A stretch of 64,000 nucleotides of DNA from Nonomuraea africana (lineage in GTDB: Bacteria; Actinomycetota; Actinomycetes; Streptosporangiales; Streptosporangiaceae), in the NCBI RefSeq assembly GCF_014873535.1, contig NZ_JADBEF010000001.1, positions 9,052,001 through 9,116,000 on the forward strand. The letters run 5' to 3'. The notes under the pieces were generated by a model. It had not been told where the DNA came from. It saw nothing but the letters and a program-made list of their open reading frames with translations, and did no database searches. Of this stretch, positions 7,846-17,600 are shown piece by piece. A program made the position numbers and the translations under genes. The first letter of the stretch is position 1, and every line of letters begins with the position of its first letter.

Positions 7846-8778
7846 TCACGTCCTCGGCCGTCCGCGGTAGGTGCGGCGGTAGGCCGTCGGTGTGGTCGAC
7901 GCATCGCGGGACAGGTGCAGCCGCAGGTTCGCGGCGGTACCGAGCCCGCAGCGCCGGGCCACCTCCTCGACGGTCAGATCGCTGGTCTCCAGGAGCCGCC
8001 GAGCTTCGAGGAGGCGTTGGGCGGCGAGCCAGCGCAGCGGGGTGGTGCCCGTTTCGGCGACGAAGTGCCGGGCGAAGGTGCGAGGCGCGAAACCCGCCTC
8101 GCGAGCGAGGTCGGCGACGGTCAACGGCTCGGCCAGCCGATCGAGCGCCCACGCGCAGATCGCGGCCATCCCGACGCCGGTGGTCGGCACCGGGCGCTCC
8201 AAGAACTGCGCCTGGCCGCCGTCGCGGTGGGGCGCGACGACCAGGCGCCGCGCGACCCGAACCGCGGCCTGCGAGCCGTAGTCGGTCCGCACCAGGTGCA
8301 GGCAGAGATCGATGCCGGCGGCGAGACCGGCACTGGTCAGCACGTTCCCGTTATCGACGTACAGCGGGTCGGGATCGACGTCGACGGCCGGATAGCGGGT
8401 GGCCAGATCGGCCGTATCCATCCAGTGCGTGGTCGCCCGGCGACCGTCCAGTAGGCCGGCGGCGGCCAGCGCGAAAGCTCCCGTGCACACCGAGACGACC
8501 CGCGCGCCACGCTGGGCGGCGGCGCGCAGCGCGTCGAGCACCGCCGGCGTCGGCTCATCCAGCGGCACGTAACCCGGCACGACGACGGTGTCGGCTGTGG
8601 CGAGGGCGTCCAGCCCCAACGGGACATGTATGTCCCAACCGCTGGTGGAGGGCACCCGCCCAGGCGTCTCGGCGCAGGTGGCGAACGAGTAGTGGTCCCG
8701 ATCGCTGAAGACCTCGGCCGGGATCGTCAGATCGAACGTGACCACGTCGGGCAGAACCAGGGCCATGACACGATGCAT
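7846..8778 (-). CDS. GlxA-type regulator (DJ-1/PfpI + AraC HTH)
   Basis: The 310-aa product starts at the ATG at 8778 (MHRVMALVLPDVV). Residues 1-180 form a class I glutamine amidotransferase-like (DJ-1/PfpI) domain with the nucleophile-elbow motif VSVCTGAFALAAAG. Residues about 210-305 form a double helix-turn-helix of the AraC type (LTVADLAREAGFAPRTFARH, then VEEVARRCGLGTAANLRLHL). The family generally senses small metabolites. It lies between the two copies of the inverted leader repeat, whose outer ends drive the cupin and the spore-associated-like gene, so control of one or both is a reasonable guess. Its start overlaps an ATGCAT palindrome at the repeat boundary. Confidence 0.9.
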   Translation of the reverse strand: MHRVMALVLPDVVTFDLTIPAEVFSDRDHYSFATCAETPGRVPSTSGWDIHVPLGLDALATADTVVVPGYVPLDEPTPAVLDALRAAAQRGARVVSVCTGAFALAAAGLLDGRRATTHWMDTADLATRYPAVDVDPDPLYVDNGNVLTSAGLAAGIDLCLHLVRTDYGSQAAVRVARRLVVAPHRDGGQAQFLERPVPTTGVGMAAICAWALDRLAEPLTVADLAREAGFAPRTFARHFVAETGTTPLRWLAAQRLLEARRLLETSDLTVEEVARRCGLGTAANLRLHLSRDASTTPTAYRRTYRGRPRT

Positions 8779-8909
8779 GGCAGCATTCTTACGTAGAGAG
8801 GCATTCCTGCTACTCGTGGCGGGCGCCGACGTGGAGCAGCCTGGTGGATCGAGCGCCGGCCTCGCTTGGCGAGGTCGGCGCGCGCGACGAACCATGGAAA
8901 GGACCTCTC
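8775..8909 (+). repeat. inverted leader repeat, right copy
   Basis: This is the plus-strand partner of 7673-7805. It begins at the start codon of the GlxA-type regulator and ends at the GTG of the secreted-protein gene. The leader reading frame seen in the left copy is present (MAAFLRREAFLLLVAGAD) but, after indels, runs on out of frame into the gene. Confidence 0.8.
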
Positions 8910-9338
8910 GTGAAACCACGGAAAAGGCTCGCGATCATTGCCGGCGCGGTGTTGACGTCTACCTGGATCGTGACCAGCGCTACCCCGGCCGGCGCTTCCG
9001 GCCCCTGTGGGAACGGCTATGGCAGGGTGGGTGTCTACAAGATCCCGGAGAACGGCGACAGAATGGGCACGTTGGAGGTCTATTACAACTCGCGCACCGG
9101 GAAGAACTGCGCCCTCGCGTACGGCTACGGCGCCACCTACGGCTCCCACGCGTGGAAGATGGTGGGGATCAGCCGAAGCGGAGCGACCCGGTATGCCGAC
9201 CAGGACAGCGGTAACTACACGACCTACGCGGGCCCGGTCTACGTCTCCGCACGCGACACGTGCATCAACGTGAACGCGAGCATTCACTTCAAGAACAAGT
9301 TCTACAAGCGGAGCCTTACCAGCGCGCACTGCGACTAG
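8910..9338 (+). CDS. spore-associated-protein-A-like secreted protein
   Basis: The GTG at 8910 (ribosome site GGAAAGGA) gives 142 aa. A signal peptide of about 30 residues (VKPRKRLAIIAGAVLTSTWI to ATPAGAS) precedes a mature protein with four Cys. The region GNYTTYAGPVYVSARDTCIN and the mature start GPCGNGYGRVGVYKIPE resemble Streptomyces spore-associated protein SapA and related secreted proteins of unknown function. It is likely exported and disulfide-linked. Its leader is shared, in inverted form, with the cupin gene on the other side of the GlxA-type regulator. Confidence 0.6.
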   Translation: MKPRKRLAIIAGAVLTSTWIVTSATPAGASGPCGNGYGRVGVYKIPENGDRMGTLEVYYNSRTGKNCALAYGYGATYGSHAWKMVGISRSGATRYADQDSGNYTTYAGPVYVSARDTCINVNASIHFKNKFYKRSLTSAHCD

Positions 9339-9519
9339 TGATTCATCAGCACTCGCAACGCGAAGGTGAGTGCGCAGCCAGCCGTTGAACCTCGTCGGCC
9401 ACCGTGGGCGCAGGCCCGCCTGCCGTCCGTGATGCTCACCCTCATGAGACGTCGGGACACCTTTGGAGCCGGGCGTCGACGAACCTGGGGGGGTCGTCTT
9501 CGACGCAGAGATGTTCAAG

Positions 9520-9757
9520 GCGGGTTGGCCGCGACGATCGTGGTGTGGACGGCGGGCGAGGTCGTCATGGTGGGCAGCGCTCGGCCATCGTCGCCTCGCT
9601 CGCCCCGGCGCACCTGCGGGGTGCTATCGGGGCTGTCCGGCTTCGCCTGGTCGGCGGCGACCGTGCCGGCGCCGCCGATCGGCGGCCCGCTGGTCTGGTC
9701 TCCGCCGCGGCCATGCTGGCGTTCGCCTCGGCGATCAGGCGGCGGGTGGCCCTAGTT
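9520..9757 (+). pseudogene. MFS transporter remnant, multiply frameshifted
   Basis: Pieces typical of an MFS C-terminal half occur in order but in alternating frames: GLAATIVVWTAGEVVMVGS, then AIVASLAPAHLRGA, then GFAWSAATVPAPPIGGPLVW, then AAAMLAFASAIRRRVAL. At least three frame changes are needed, so the gene is dead. The roughly 180 nt before it (9339-9519) hold no gene I can support. Confidence 0.65.
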
Positions 9758-9803
9758 ACCGTCAGTGTGACGATAAAAAGCGGGCCGTACTACCCTGATC
9801 CAC

Positions 9804-11573
9804 GTGGCACACCTGCGCATTGCCCTAGCACAGACCAACCCGGTCGTCGGCGACCTGGCGGCCAACTCCGCCAAGCTGCTGGACTGGACACGCCAGGCCG
9901 CCGCCGACGGCGCGCACCTGGTTCTGTTCACCGAGATGTTCCTCGCCGGCTATCCCGTGGAAGACCTGGCGCTCCGCTCCTCCTTCGTGGACGCCTCGAT
10001 CGCCACGCTGGAGCAGACGGCCGCCCGGTTGGCCGAGGAGGGACTCGGCGAGCTCCCCGTGCTCGTCGGCTACCTGGACCGGGCCGACCTCGCGCCGCGC
10101 GTCGGCCAGCCCGAGGGCGCGCCGCTGGACGCCGCGGCCCTGCTCCACCGGGGCAAGGTCGTCACCCGTACGGCCAAGCACCACCTGCAGAACTATGGGG
10201 TCTTCGACGAGTACCGCTACTTCGTCCGCGGCGACCGGCTGCCCATCTTCAGGCTGCACGGCGTCGACGTGGCCATCGCGGTCTGCGAGGACCTGTGGCA
10301 GGACGGCGGGCCCGTGGCGGTGGTCGGCCAGGCGGGCGCCGGGCTGCTGGTCGTGCCGAACGCCTCGCCGTACGAGCGGGAGAAGGACGACGTCCGGCTG
10401 GAGCTCGTGGCCCGGCGGGCGCGGGAGGCGGGCTGCGCGCTGGCCTACGTCAACCAGGTGGGCGGGCAGGACGAGCTGATCTTCGACGGCGACTCGATCG
10501 TGGTCGGCGCCGACGGCGAGCTCGTCGCGCGGGCCGGGCAGTTCCGCGAGGAGCTGCTGCTGGTGGACCTGGACCTGCCGGTCGCCGACCGGGAGCCGGG
10601 CAAGACGACCTACGACGCGGGCGACGGCTCGACGATCACCGTGGACCGGTTCGTGCTCTCCAGCGAGCCCGTGACGATCGACTCGCCCATCACACCCTCG
10701 ATCGCGCCGCGGCTGGACGACGTGGCCGAGGTCTATTCGGCGCTGGTGCTGGGCGTGCGGGATTACGTGGCCAAGAACGGCTTCGAGTCGGTCATCCTGG
10801 CCCTGTCGGGAGGCATCGACTCGGCCCTGACCACCACCATCGCCTCCGACGCCATCGGCCCCGAGCGGGTCCACGTCGTGATGATGCCCTCGCGCTACTC
10901 CTCCGAGCACTCCGTCACCGACGCCGAGGAGCTGGTGCGCCGCCAGGGCGTCAACTCGCGCCTGGTGCCGATCAACGGCATCGTCACCGCCTTCGAGAAG
11001 GAGATCGAGCTCACCGGGCTGGCGGCGGAGAACCTCCAGGCCCGGGTGCGCGGCATGGTGCTGATGGGGCTCTCCAACGAGCACGGGCACCTGGTGCTCA
11101 CCACCGGGAACAAGAGCGAGCTGGCCACCGGCTACTCCACCCTCTACGGCGACTCGGCGGGCGGCTTCGCGCCGATCAAGGACGTGCCCAAGACCATGGT
11201 CTGGGAGCTGTCGCGCTGGCGTAACGCGCACACCGACAGCTGGTTCCGCATGGACGTCGCCCGGCCCATCCCGGAGAACTCCATCACCAAGGAGCCCAGT
11301 GCCGAGCTCCGCCCCGACCAGAGCGACACCGACTCGCTGCCGCCGTACGAGGTGCTGGACCGGCTGCTGGACGACTATGTCGAGAAGGACATGGGCTCGG
11401 CCGAGCTGATCGCCGCCGGCCACGACCCCGACCTGGTGGCGCGTATCATCCGGCTGGTGGACCTGGCAGAGTACAAGCGGCGCCAGTACCCGCCCGGCCC
11501 CAAGATCACCCCGAAGAACTTCGGCCGGGACCGCCGCCTGCCCATCACCAACCGCTGGCGCGAGACCACCTAG
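9804..11573 (+). CDS. nadE: glutamine-dependent NAD(+) synthetase
   Basis: The enzyme makes NAD+ from nicotinic acid adenine dinucleotide, ATP and glutamine, the last step of NAD biosynthesis. The 589-aa protein has an N-terminal nitrilase-type glutaminase domain with the Glu44/Lys125/Cys161 triad (FTEMF, AKHHLQ, VCEDLW), and a C-terminal synthetase domain with the ATP pyrophosphatase loop SGGIDS at 335-340. Length and order are normal for two-domain NadE. The GTG start at 9804 leaves no room for a strong ribosome site. TACTAC about 15 nt upstream could be a -10 for a leaderless transcript, which is inference. Confidence 0.95.
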   Translation: MAHLRIALAQTNPVVGDLAANSAKLLDWTRQAAADGAHLVLFTEMFLAGYPVEDLALRSSFVDASIATLEQTAARLAEEGLGELPVLVGYLDRADLAPRVGQPEGAPLDAAALLHRGKVVTRTAKHHLQNYGVFDEYRYFVRGDRLPIFRLHGVDVAIAVCEDLWQDGGPVAVVGQAGAGLLVVPNASPYEREKDDVRLELVARRAREAGCALAYVNQVGGQDELIFDGDSIVVGADGELVARAGQFREELLLVDLDLPVADREPGKTTYDAGDGSTITVDRFVLSSEPVTIDSPITPSIAPRLDDVAEVYSALVLGVRDYVAKNGFESVILALSGGIDSALTTTIASDAIGPERVHVVMMPSRYSSEHSVTDAEELVRRQGVNSRLVPINGIVTAFEKEIELTGLAAENLQARVRGMVLMGLSNEHGHLVLTTGNKSELATGYSTLYGDSAGGFAPIKDVPKTMVWELSRWRNAHTDSWFRMDVARPIPENSITKEPSAELRPDQSDTDSLPPYEVLDRLLDDYVEKDMGSAELIAAGHDPDLVARIIRLVDLAEYKRRQYPPGPKITPKNFGRDRRLPITNRWRETT

Positions 11574-11767
11574 TACTCCAGTGACCCAGTGGCCGTGGCC
11601 GACAGCGTGGACCCTGGCGGTTGGATCACCACCTCCTCAGTCCACAACACCCTGCCGGCGTTCAGGTGAGAAGACGCTCATGTTCGCCTCACGTGGCCCT
11701 CACCGCCGGTCGACATCCTTCAGGTGACCGGGCAGCGGACCAGGTCGAAGCCGACGGAGGGTACGAG

Positions 11768-12337
11768 ATGAACAAGGTCAAGCTGACGATGGCCGGAGCC
11801 GTCCTCGGAACCGTTTTCGGCGGGCTGGTCGTCGCCACTCCGGCCTTCGCCGACGAGCGCGTCTGCAGGGGGACCATCCGGGCCGTGACACTCGACAACG
11901 TGCGCGTGCCGCCGGGGGCGACCTGCACTCTTGCCGGCACCAGGGTGAAGGGCACCATCAAGGTCGAGCGGAGCGCGACCCTGATCGCCCGCGAGGCGAA
12001 CGTCGAGGGCAACGTCCAAGGCGAGGGGGCCCGCGCCGTGTCGGTCGTCGGCGGCTCGGTGGTGCGCGGAAGCGTCCAGGTGAAGCAGGGCGGCGCCGCC
12101 ACGGTGACGTCCTCGCGGATCAACGGCGACATCCAGCTGGACGCCAACCGGGGCTACCTGCGGGTCAACGGCAACCGGGTCGGCGGCAACATCCAGGTGG
12201 TCGGCAACGGCAAGGGCGCGCAGATCCACCGCAACGCGGTCAAGGGCAACCTGCAGTGCAAGGAGAACAGTCCGAAGCCGACAGGGAGCGGGAACTCCGT
12301 CGGCGGCGACAAGGAGGACCAGTGCCGCCGCTTCTGA
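11768..12337 (+). CDS. secreted repeat protein, beta-helix-like
   Basis: From the ATG at 11768 (GGAGGG upstream) the product is 189 aa with a signal peptide (MNKVKLTMAGAVLGTVFGG, cleaved near AFADE). The mature part is a run of short imperfect repeats of about 20 residues built on G-x-I/V-x-V and N-x-V-x-G (VKGTIKVERSA, VEGNVQGEG, VRGSVQVKQGG, INGDIQLDANRG, VGGNIQVVGNG, VKGNLQCKEN), like a right-handed beta-helix or bactofilin-type fold. Four Cys, two near each end, could cap the stack. Function unknown; a surface or matrix role is inference. Similar proteins are common in actinobacteria as hypothetical exported proteins. Confidence 0.75.
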   Translation: MNKVKLTMAGAVLGTVFGGLVVATPAFADERVCRGTIRAVTLDNVRVPPGATCTLAGTRVKGTIKVERSATLIAREANVEGNVQGEGARAVSVVGGSVVRGSVQVKQGGAATVTSSRINGDIQLDANRGYLRVNGNRVGGNIQVVGNGKGAQIHRNAVKGNLQCKENSPKPTGSGNSVGGDKEDQCRRF

Positions 12338-12465
12338 CCCGTCGATCCGCGGCCGTGCCGGCCTGGTGAGGCGGCTTCGATGCTCGCCAGCAGGCGCTCC
12401 CGTTCGGCGGCGGAAAGGTAGCGGCCCTGCGCCATGACGAAGTGGATGCGCAGGGTGTAGCCGGC

Positions 12466-12653
12466 CGATGATTCCACCATCGACACGCACCTGGCTGCGA
12501 TGGAGCACCTCGTCCACGAGAGCGAGGGCGTCAACGCCGAACTGCCCAGGTTCATCAAGGCACTGATCGACCGAGCCGTAGCCGAAGGAGGGCGGCGAAG
12601 GCTACATGGCGATGATCGAACAGTTCCGCAAGCCTTCAGGCGAGCACCCGTGA
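12466..12653 (+). pseudogene. C-terminal remnant, imine-reductase/6PGDH-like oxidoreductase
   Basis: The gap between 12338 and 12713 holds a plus-strand frame reading STIDTHLAAMEHLVHESEGV and ELPRFIKALIDRAVAEGG, then, after a one-base shift, GEGYMAMIEQFRKPSGEHP and a TGA at 12651. This is the usual helical tail of NAD(P)-binding oxidoreductases of the 6-phosphogluconate-dehydrogenase/imine-reductase type. The Rossmann domain and start are missing. I see nothing convincing in 12338-12465. Confidence 0.5.
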
Positions 12654-12713
12654 TCGACCATCGGTCCAAGCCGCCGCCCGTGCCGGCAACGGGCAAGGTC
12701 GCGAGGGCCGAAG

Positions 12714-13655
12714 TCACCTCTTGCGGAGGTTCTTCGCGCGTTCCTCTGCCAGCTCCATGAACTCGGCTTCCGAGGCGGCGAACTTCATGACGCGCTTCCC
12801 CGGATCGGTGATCACGAAGTACAGCCAAGGCCCGGTGGCGGGTTTCAGGGCGGCCTCGATGGCGTCGACGCCCGGGTTACCGATGGGGCCGGGCGGCAAC
12901 CCGGCGTGACGGTAGGTGTTGTACGGCGACGAACTCGTCAGGTCCTTGGACGTGGCGCGGACGCCGTACGTCTTCAGGCCATACATGACCGTGCTGTCCA
13001 GCTGTAGTCTCATCGCGGGCCTGCGGTTCAGCCGGTTGTAGATGACTCGGGCGACCTTGGGCATGTCGCGCTTGTCGAACGTCTCGGCCTGGATGATGCT
13101 CGCGACGGTCAGCACCTCCAGGGGCGTACGGTGGAGCCGCCTGGCCCCTTCCGGCAACTCGACGTCCTCGGCGGCGCGCTTGAAACGGGTCACCATCGCC
13201 GCGATGACCTCACCCGGGCTCGCCGAGGGTGACACCTCGTAGGTTCCGGGGAAGGCGAACCCCTCGAGCCTGCCCTTGGCGTACGCGGGAAGACCGAGCG
13301 CCTCGCCGTCCTCGGCGGCGCGCACGAAGTCCTTGGCGGGCTTACCGGTGGCGGACGCCAGCAGCGAGAGCGTCTCCGAGAGCCGCAGCCCCTCCTTCAC
13401 GGTCAGGACGGCCGGCCGCGCGGGGGAGGGGCGCTGTCCCACGGGCTTCGAGAGGACCGGTGCTGGGGGCGACAGGCTCTGGACCGCGAACGTCGATCCG
13501 GCCGCCAGCACGGCGACGGACCCCGCCGCCATGGCCAGGACGAGCCCTTGGCGGCGGCGGCGTCGCCGTGCCTGGAGGAACCGGCTCGGCGGAGGCGGTT
13601 CCTCCTCGACGGCCATGTCGAACAGGGTCTCGCGCAGCACATCCTCGATGTTCAT
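12714..13655 (-). CDS. MltG/YceG-like endolytic transglycosylase, SigE-coupled
   Basis: The 313-aa protein has a cytoplasmic N-terminus (MNIEDVLRETLFDMAVEEE), one membrane anchor (about 36-60, LVLAMAAGSVAVLAAGSTFA), and an extracytoplasmic MltG domain. The domain includes SIIQAETFDKRDMPKVARVI, which carries the family's catalytic Glu, and the conserved TYRHAGLPPGPIGNPG. MltG cleaves nascent glycan strands and sets their length. The start codon overlaps the stop of the sigma-factor gene (ATGA), so the two are translated together. The N-terminus resembles the membrane partners usually encoded after SigE-type factors more than a normal MltG. It is shorter than housekeeping MltG, so it is probably an accessory copy. 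Confidence 0.8.
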   Translation of the reverse strand: MNIEDVLRETLFDMAVEEEPPPPSRFLQARRRRRRQGLVLAMAAGSVAVLAAGSTFAVQSLSPPAPVLSKPVGQRPSPARPAVLTVKEGLRLSETLSLLASATGKPAKDFVRAAEDGEALGLPAYAKGRLEGFAFPGTYEVSPSASPGEVIAAMVTRFKRAAEDVELPEGARRLHRTPLEVLTVASIIQAETFDKRDMPKVARVIYNRLNRRPAMRLQLDSTVMYGLKTYGVRATSKDLTSSSPYNTYRHAGLPPGPIGNPGVDAIEAALKPATGPWLYFVITDPGKRVMKFAASEAEFMELAEERAKNLRKR

Positions 13656-14164
13656 CCGGACTCCCTCACGGCGTTCAGCTCGGGTGCGGCCTTCTTCAGA
13701 CGTTCCAATGAGCGGTAGATCTGGCTGCGCACGGAACCCACGCCGATGCCGAGCAGTCCCGCGATCTCGGTTTCGGACAGGTCCTCGAAGTAGCGCAGCA
13801 CGAGCACGGCCCGCTGCCTGGGCGTCAGGCGGGCGAGCGCGGCGCGCATCACCAGGCGCAGGTCCGCGGCCTCCGCGTGCCCGTCGCCCACCTGGTCCGG
13901 CAGCCAAGCGGCGGACACCTCCGTGACCCTGGAACGGCGCCGCCACCAGCTGACTTGCTCGTGGTACATGACGCGGCGGACGTACCCTTCGATCGCCGCG
14001 GGGTCGCGCAGGCCGCGCCACTTGGCGGCCGTCTTCGCCAGCGCCGACTGCACCAGGTCCTCGGCGGCGTGCCGGTCACCGGTCAGCAGGTACGCGGTAC
14101 GGAACAGCGCCCCCGATCGATCGATGACGAAGTCACGAAAGTCCGCCTCGAATCCTGGATCCAC
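13652..14164 (-). CDS. SigE-family ECF RNA polymerase sigma factor
   Basis: From the GTG at 14164 (GAGGAGGA ribosome site) the product is 170 aa. Region 2 is seen in FRDFVIDRSGALFRTAYLLT and DRHAAEDLVQSALAKTAAKW, region 4 in LARLTPRQRAVLVLRYFEDL and SETEIAGLLGIGVGSVRSQI. This is the actinobacterial SigE-like family of short ECF factors. It directs RNA polymerase to a stress regulon. It is the first gene of a two-gene operon with the MltG-like protein, which therefore may be both a target and a modulator; no separate anti-sigma gene is seen. Confidence 0.85.
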   Translation of the reverse strand: MDPGFEADFRDFVIDRSGALFRTAYLLTGDRHAAEDLVQSALAKTAAKWRGLRDPAAIEGYVRRVMYHEQVSWWRRRSRVTEVSAAWLPDQVGDGHAEAADLRLVMRAALARLTPRQRAVLVLRYFEDLSETEIAGLLGIGVGSVRSQIYRSLERLKKAAPELNAVRESG

Positions 14165-14275
14165 CTGTCCTCCTCGCGATGTCACCAAGCAAGGACGCAG
14201 TCGCCATCCCGATCTATGCCACCGGCACCGATCTCCGCCCCAAGGTGAGCGCGCGTGCCCCACCTAGGCTGAGCC

Positions 14276-14596
14276 TCAGAGGGAACAGGGGCTTCCGTCT
14301 GGAACTCGACGGCGTCCCGAAGCTGGCCGAGCCTCTTCGAGCGCGTCCCCGATGACCGCCGGGAACAGCGTCTCCTTGCTGCCGAAGTGGTTGTAGACCG
14401 TCACCTTGGACACACCGGCCTCGGCGGCGATCGTGTCCATGCCGACGGTGAAGCCGTCGCGGGCGAAGGCCGTCCGCGCGGCCCGGATGATCGCCAGCCG
14501 CTTGCGGGCGGCCCGCTCGCCTGTCGGTACCCTGGGTCCCTGCTCGCCACCGTCTGCTCGCGCTGCCGTGGACGCCGCCTGGCCCGGCACCGTCAA
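14276..14596 (-). pseudogene. TetR-family regulator, truncated after DNA-binding domain
   Basis: The frame gives a complete TetR helix-turn-helix (RLAIIRAARTAFARDGFTVG, MDTIAAEAGVSKVTVYNHFG) but ends at residue 106, where normal members are about 190-200 aa. The last 15 residues are low-complexity Arg/Pro, which suggests a frameshift near 14325. No ligand-binding domain follows. The start is a TTG at 14596 or a GTG at 14590. It could still bind DNA, but a functional sensor is unlikely. Confidence 0.65.
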
Positions 14597-14664
14597 CGAG
14601 CTGTCCGGATCGGTGTCACGATGGCGATCCAGACGGCTCCAGGCGAAACTGGAAGGTCATTTTG

Positions 14665-17600
14665 ATGCGGGTTATGCTGCTTGGCCCTGTTGAGGCTCGT
14701 GTCGACGACGCCACGCCGGTGGAGATCAACGGTGTCCGGCTGCGAATGTTGCTCGCCAGGCTCGCCCTCGCCGGCGGTCGTCCGGTCTCCGCTGACGTAC
14801 TGATCGGTGATCTGTGGGGTGCCGAAGCGCCGTCCGGCGCGGGCGCCGCCTTGCAGGGGTTGGTGTCCCGGTTGCGCAAGTCGCTGGGCGGGGCGGGCAC
14901 GGTGGAGCTGGTGGCGGGCGGCTACCGGCTGTCGGTGCGCGCCGAGGACGTGGACGTTCATCGGTTCGAGGAGTTGGCCGGGCGGGGGCGGCGTGAGCTG
15001 GCGGCGGGCCGGCCCAAGGATGCGGCTGCGACGCTGGGTGCCGCGTTGGGGCTGTGGCGGGGCGCGGCGCTGGCCGACGTGTTGGAGGCGCCGTTCGCCC
15101 GCCCGGCCGCCACGAGGCTGGACGAGGTCCGGGCCGCGGCCGCCGAGGACCGCTTCGACGCCGAACTGCGGCTGGGCCGGCACGACGAGGTGCTGGCCGA
15201 TCTCGGCGTGGCCGCTGCCGAGTACCCGCTGAGCGAGCGGCTGGCCGAGCTGCGGATGCGAGCGCTGGCGGCGGCCGGACGCCAGTCGGACGCGTTGACG
15301 GTGTACGAGGAGATCCGCGGCCGGCTGGGCGAGGAGCTGGGGGTCGATCCTTCGGCGGGGTTGCAGGAGATCCATCTGGCGCTGCTGCGCGGCGAGCTGG
15401 AGCGGCCCTCTCCGCAGGCCGAGCAGGCCGCGCCGAGCCGGCTCCCGGCGCGGCTCACCAGTTTCGTCGGCCGCGAAGCGGAGTTGGACCAGCTCGGCGA
15501 GCTGATGACCGGCTCCAGGCTGGTCACCATCGTCGGTCCCGGCGGCGCGGGCAAGACCAGGCTGTCGCTGGAGGCGGCGGCCCGGGATCGGGCCCATCCG
15601 CGGGGCCGGGTGTGGTTCGTGCCGCTGGCGGGAGTGAGCGCGCCGGATCAGCTGGCCGACGCGGTGCTGGGCGCGCTCAGCGCGAGCGACGGCCGCCTGT
15701 ATGACGGCGGGCAGCAGGCCGCACCGGTGGATCGGCTGGCCGAGCTGCTGGACGTCGGTGACGCGATGCTGCTGCTCGACAACTGCGAGCACCTGGTCGA
15801 GGCGGCCGCGGAGCTGGCCGATCAGCTGCTGGTGCGGCTGCCGCAGCTGCGGATCCTGGCCACCAGCAGGGAGCCGCTGGCGATCATCGGGGAGGCGCTG
15901 TGCCACCTGGGCCCGCTGGAGGTGCCACGGGATCCCGAGACGGCGGCCGAGGCGGCCGAGGCGGCCGCGGTGCGCCTGTTCGTCGACCGGGCCGCCGGTG
16001 TCCGGCCGGGCTTCGCGCTCGACGACTCCACCGTGGATGCCGTGGTGGAGATCTGCTGGCGGCTGGACGGGATGCCGCTCGCGCTGGAGCTGGCGGCGGC
16101 CAAGCTGCGCTCGATGGGCGTGGAGCAGATCGCGCGGCGCCTTGATGACCGGTTCCGGTTGCTGACCTCGGGCAGCAGGACCGCGCTGCCGCGCCAGCGC
16201 ACCCTGCTCGCGGTGGTCGAGTGGAGCTGGGACCTGCTGGCCGAGCCCGAGCGGGTGCTGGCGCGCCGGCTGTCGGCCTTCGCCGGCGGGGCGACCCTCG
16301 CCGCCTTGGAGGCGGTCTGCGCGGACGGGTCGCTGCCGGCCGAGGACGTGCTGTACGTGGTCGGCTCCCTGGTCGAGAAGTCGATCGTCCAGGAAGTGGA
16401 CGGCCGGTACCGGATGCTGGAGACGGTCCGCGCGTACGCGGCCACCCGGCTCGCCGAGTCAGGGGACGAGGTCTCCACCCGGTTCGCCGAGTACTTCCTC
16501 GCGCTGGCCGAGGAGCTCGAGCCGCTGCTGCGCACGCGGGAGCAGCTGCGCGCGATCGCGCTGTTCGACGCCGAGCACGACAACCTGATCCTCGCGCTGC
16601 GGGCGACTCTGGAGGCAGGGGACGCGCTCATGGCCTCCCGGTTCGTCAGGGCGATGTTCTGGTACTGGGGCATCCGTGGGATGAGCACCCAGTTCGAGAC
16701 GTATCTGACCGAGGTGCTCGCGTTCGGCGACGCCCTGCCCGACCAGGCCCGCGCCGCCTTCCGCGTGGTGCGGCTCGCCGCGGCCGAGGCGACTTCCCAA
16801 GCCGAACCCGTGGACGTCGACTCCACGGGAGCGATGGAGTTCCATCCGGCGCTGCCGTTGCTGCGCATGTCGCAGATGGCGGGCAACCTCGACGATGGGC
16901 AGCTCCAGCAGGCGTTGAACTCGCCCGATCCTTGGCTGCGGGCCAGCGCGCACTGGGGGCACGACTTCGTGCTCACCGAACAGGGCGACCTGCAGACCGG
17001 CGTCCATTCACGACGGGAGGCGTTGCGCGGCTTCGAGGAGGTGGGCGACCGCTGGGGGCTGGTGATGAGCCTGCTCCCGCTCGGCCGGGATCATTCCCTG
17101 CGGGGCGAGTACGGCCAGGCCATCGCCGTCTTCGAGCGGGCGGTCGCGATCGCCGCCGAGCTCGGCACCGAGGAGCACCTGTTCTCCACCAAGGCCGCCC
17201 TCTCGGTGGCGCGGATGCGCAGCGGCGACCTCGACGGAGCTCGCCGGGACATCCTGGCCGCACAGCACCAGGCCAGGGAGCGGGGCCACCGACGCCTGGA
17301 GACCGACATGCTGGCCTACCTCGCCAACGTGCACCGCCGCTCCGGCGACATCGAGCAAGCCGACCGGCTCCTGGACCGGATGGAGGCGCTCGTGCACCGC
17401 CTGCCGTACCCCGAGGAGATGGCAAAAGACATGATCGCGGCCGACAGGATGGCCAACCGGCTCGCGGGAGGAGCACCGGGACCGGCGCGTGAGCTCCTGC
17501 CCAGGGCCGTGCGCGGCATGTTCGCGTACGGCAACGCCAACGGCAAGGCCTGGGCCGCGGAACTACTGGCCAGACTGCTGGAGCTGGAGAACGACCCGGT

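Noticed and set aside
9404-11224. Plus-strand 606-codon frame running through nadE
   Set aside because: Beyond about 9760 it is an out-of-frame reading of nadE; only the first part contributes to the MFS remnant.
9825-11423. Long minus-strand frame opposite nadE
   Set aside because: Composition is His/Val/Asp/Arg-rich antisense of NadE, with no recognisable domain; NadE itself is complete on the plus strand.
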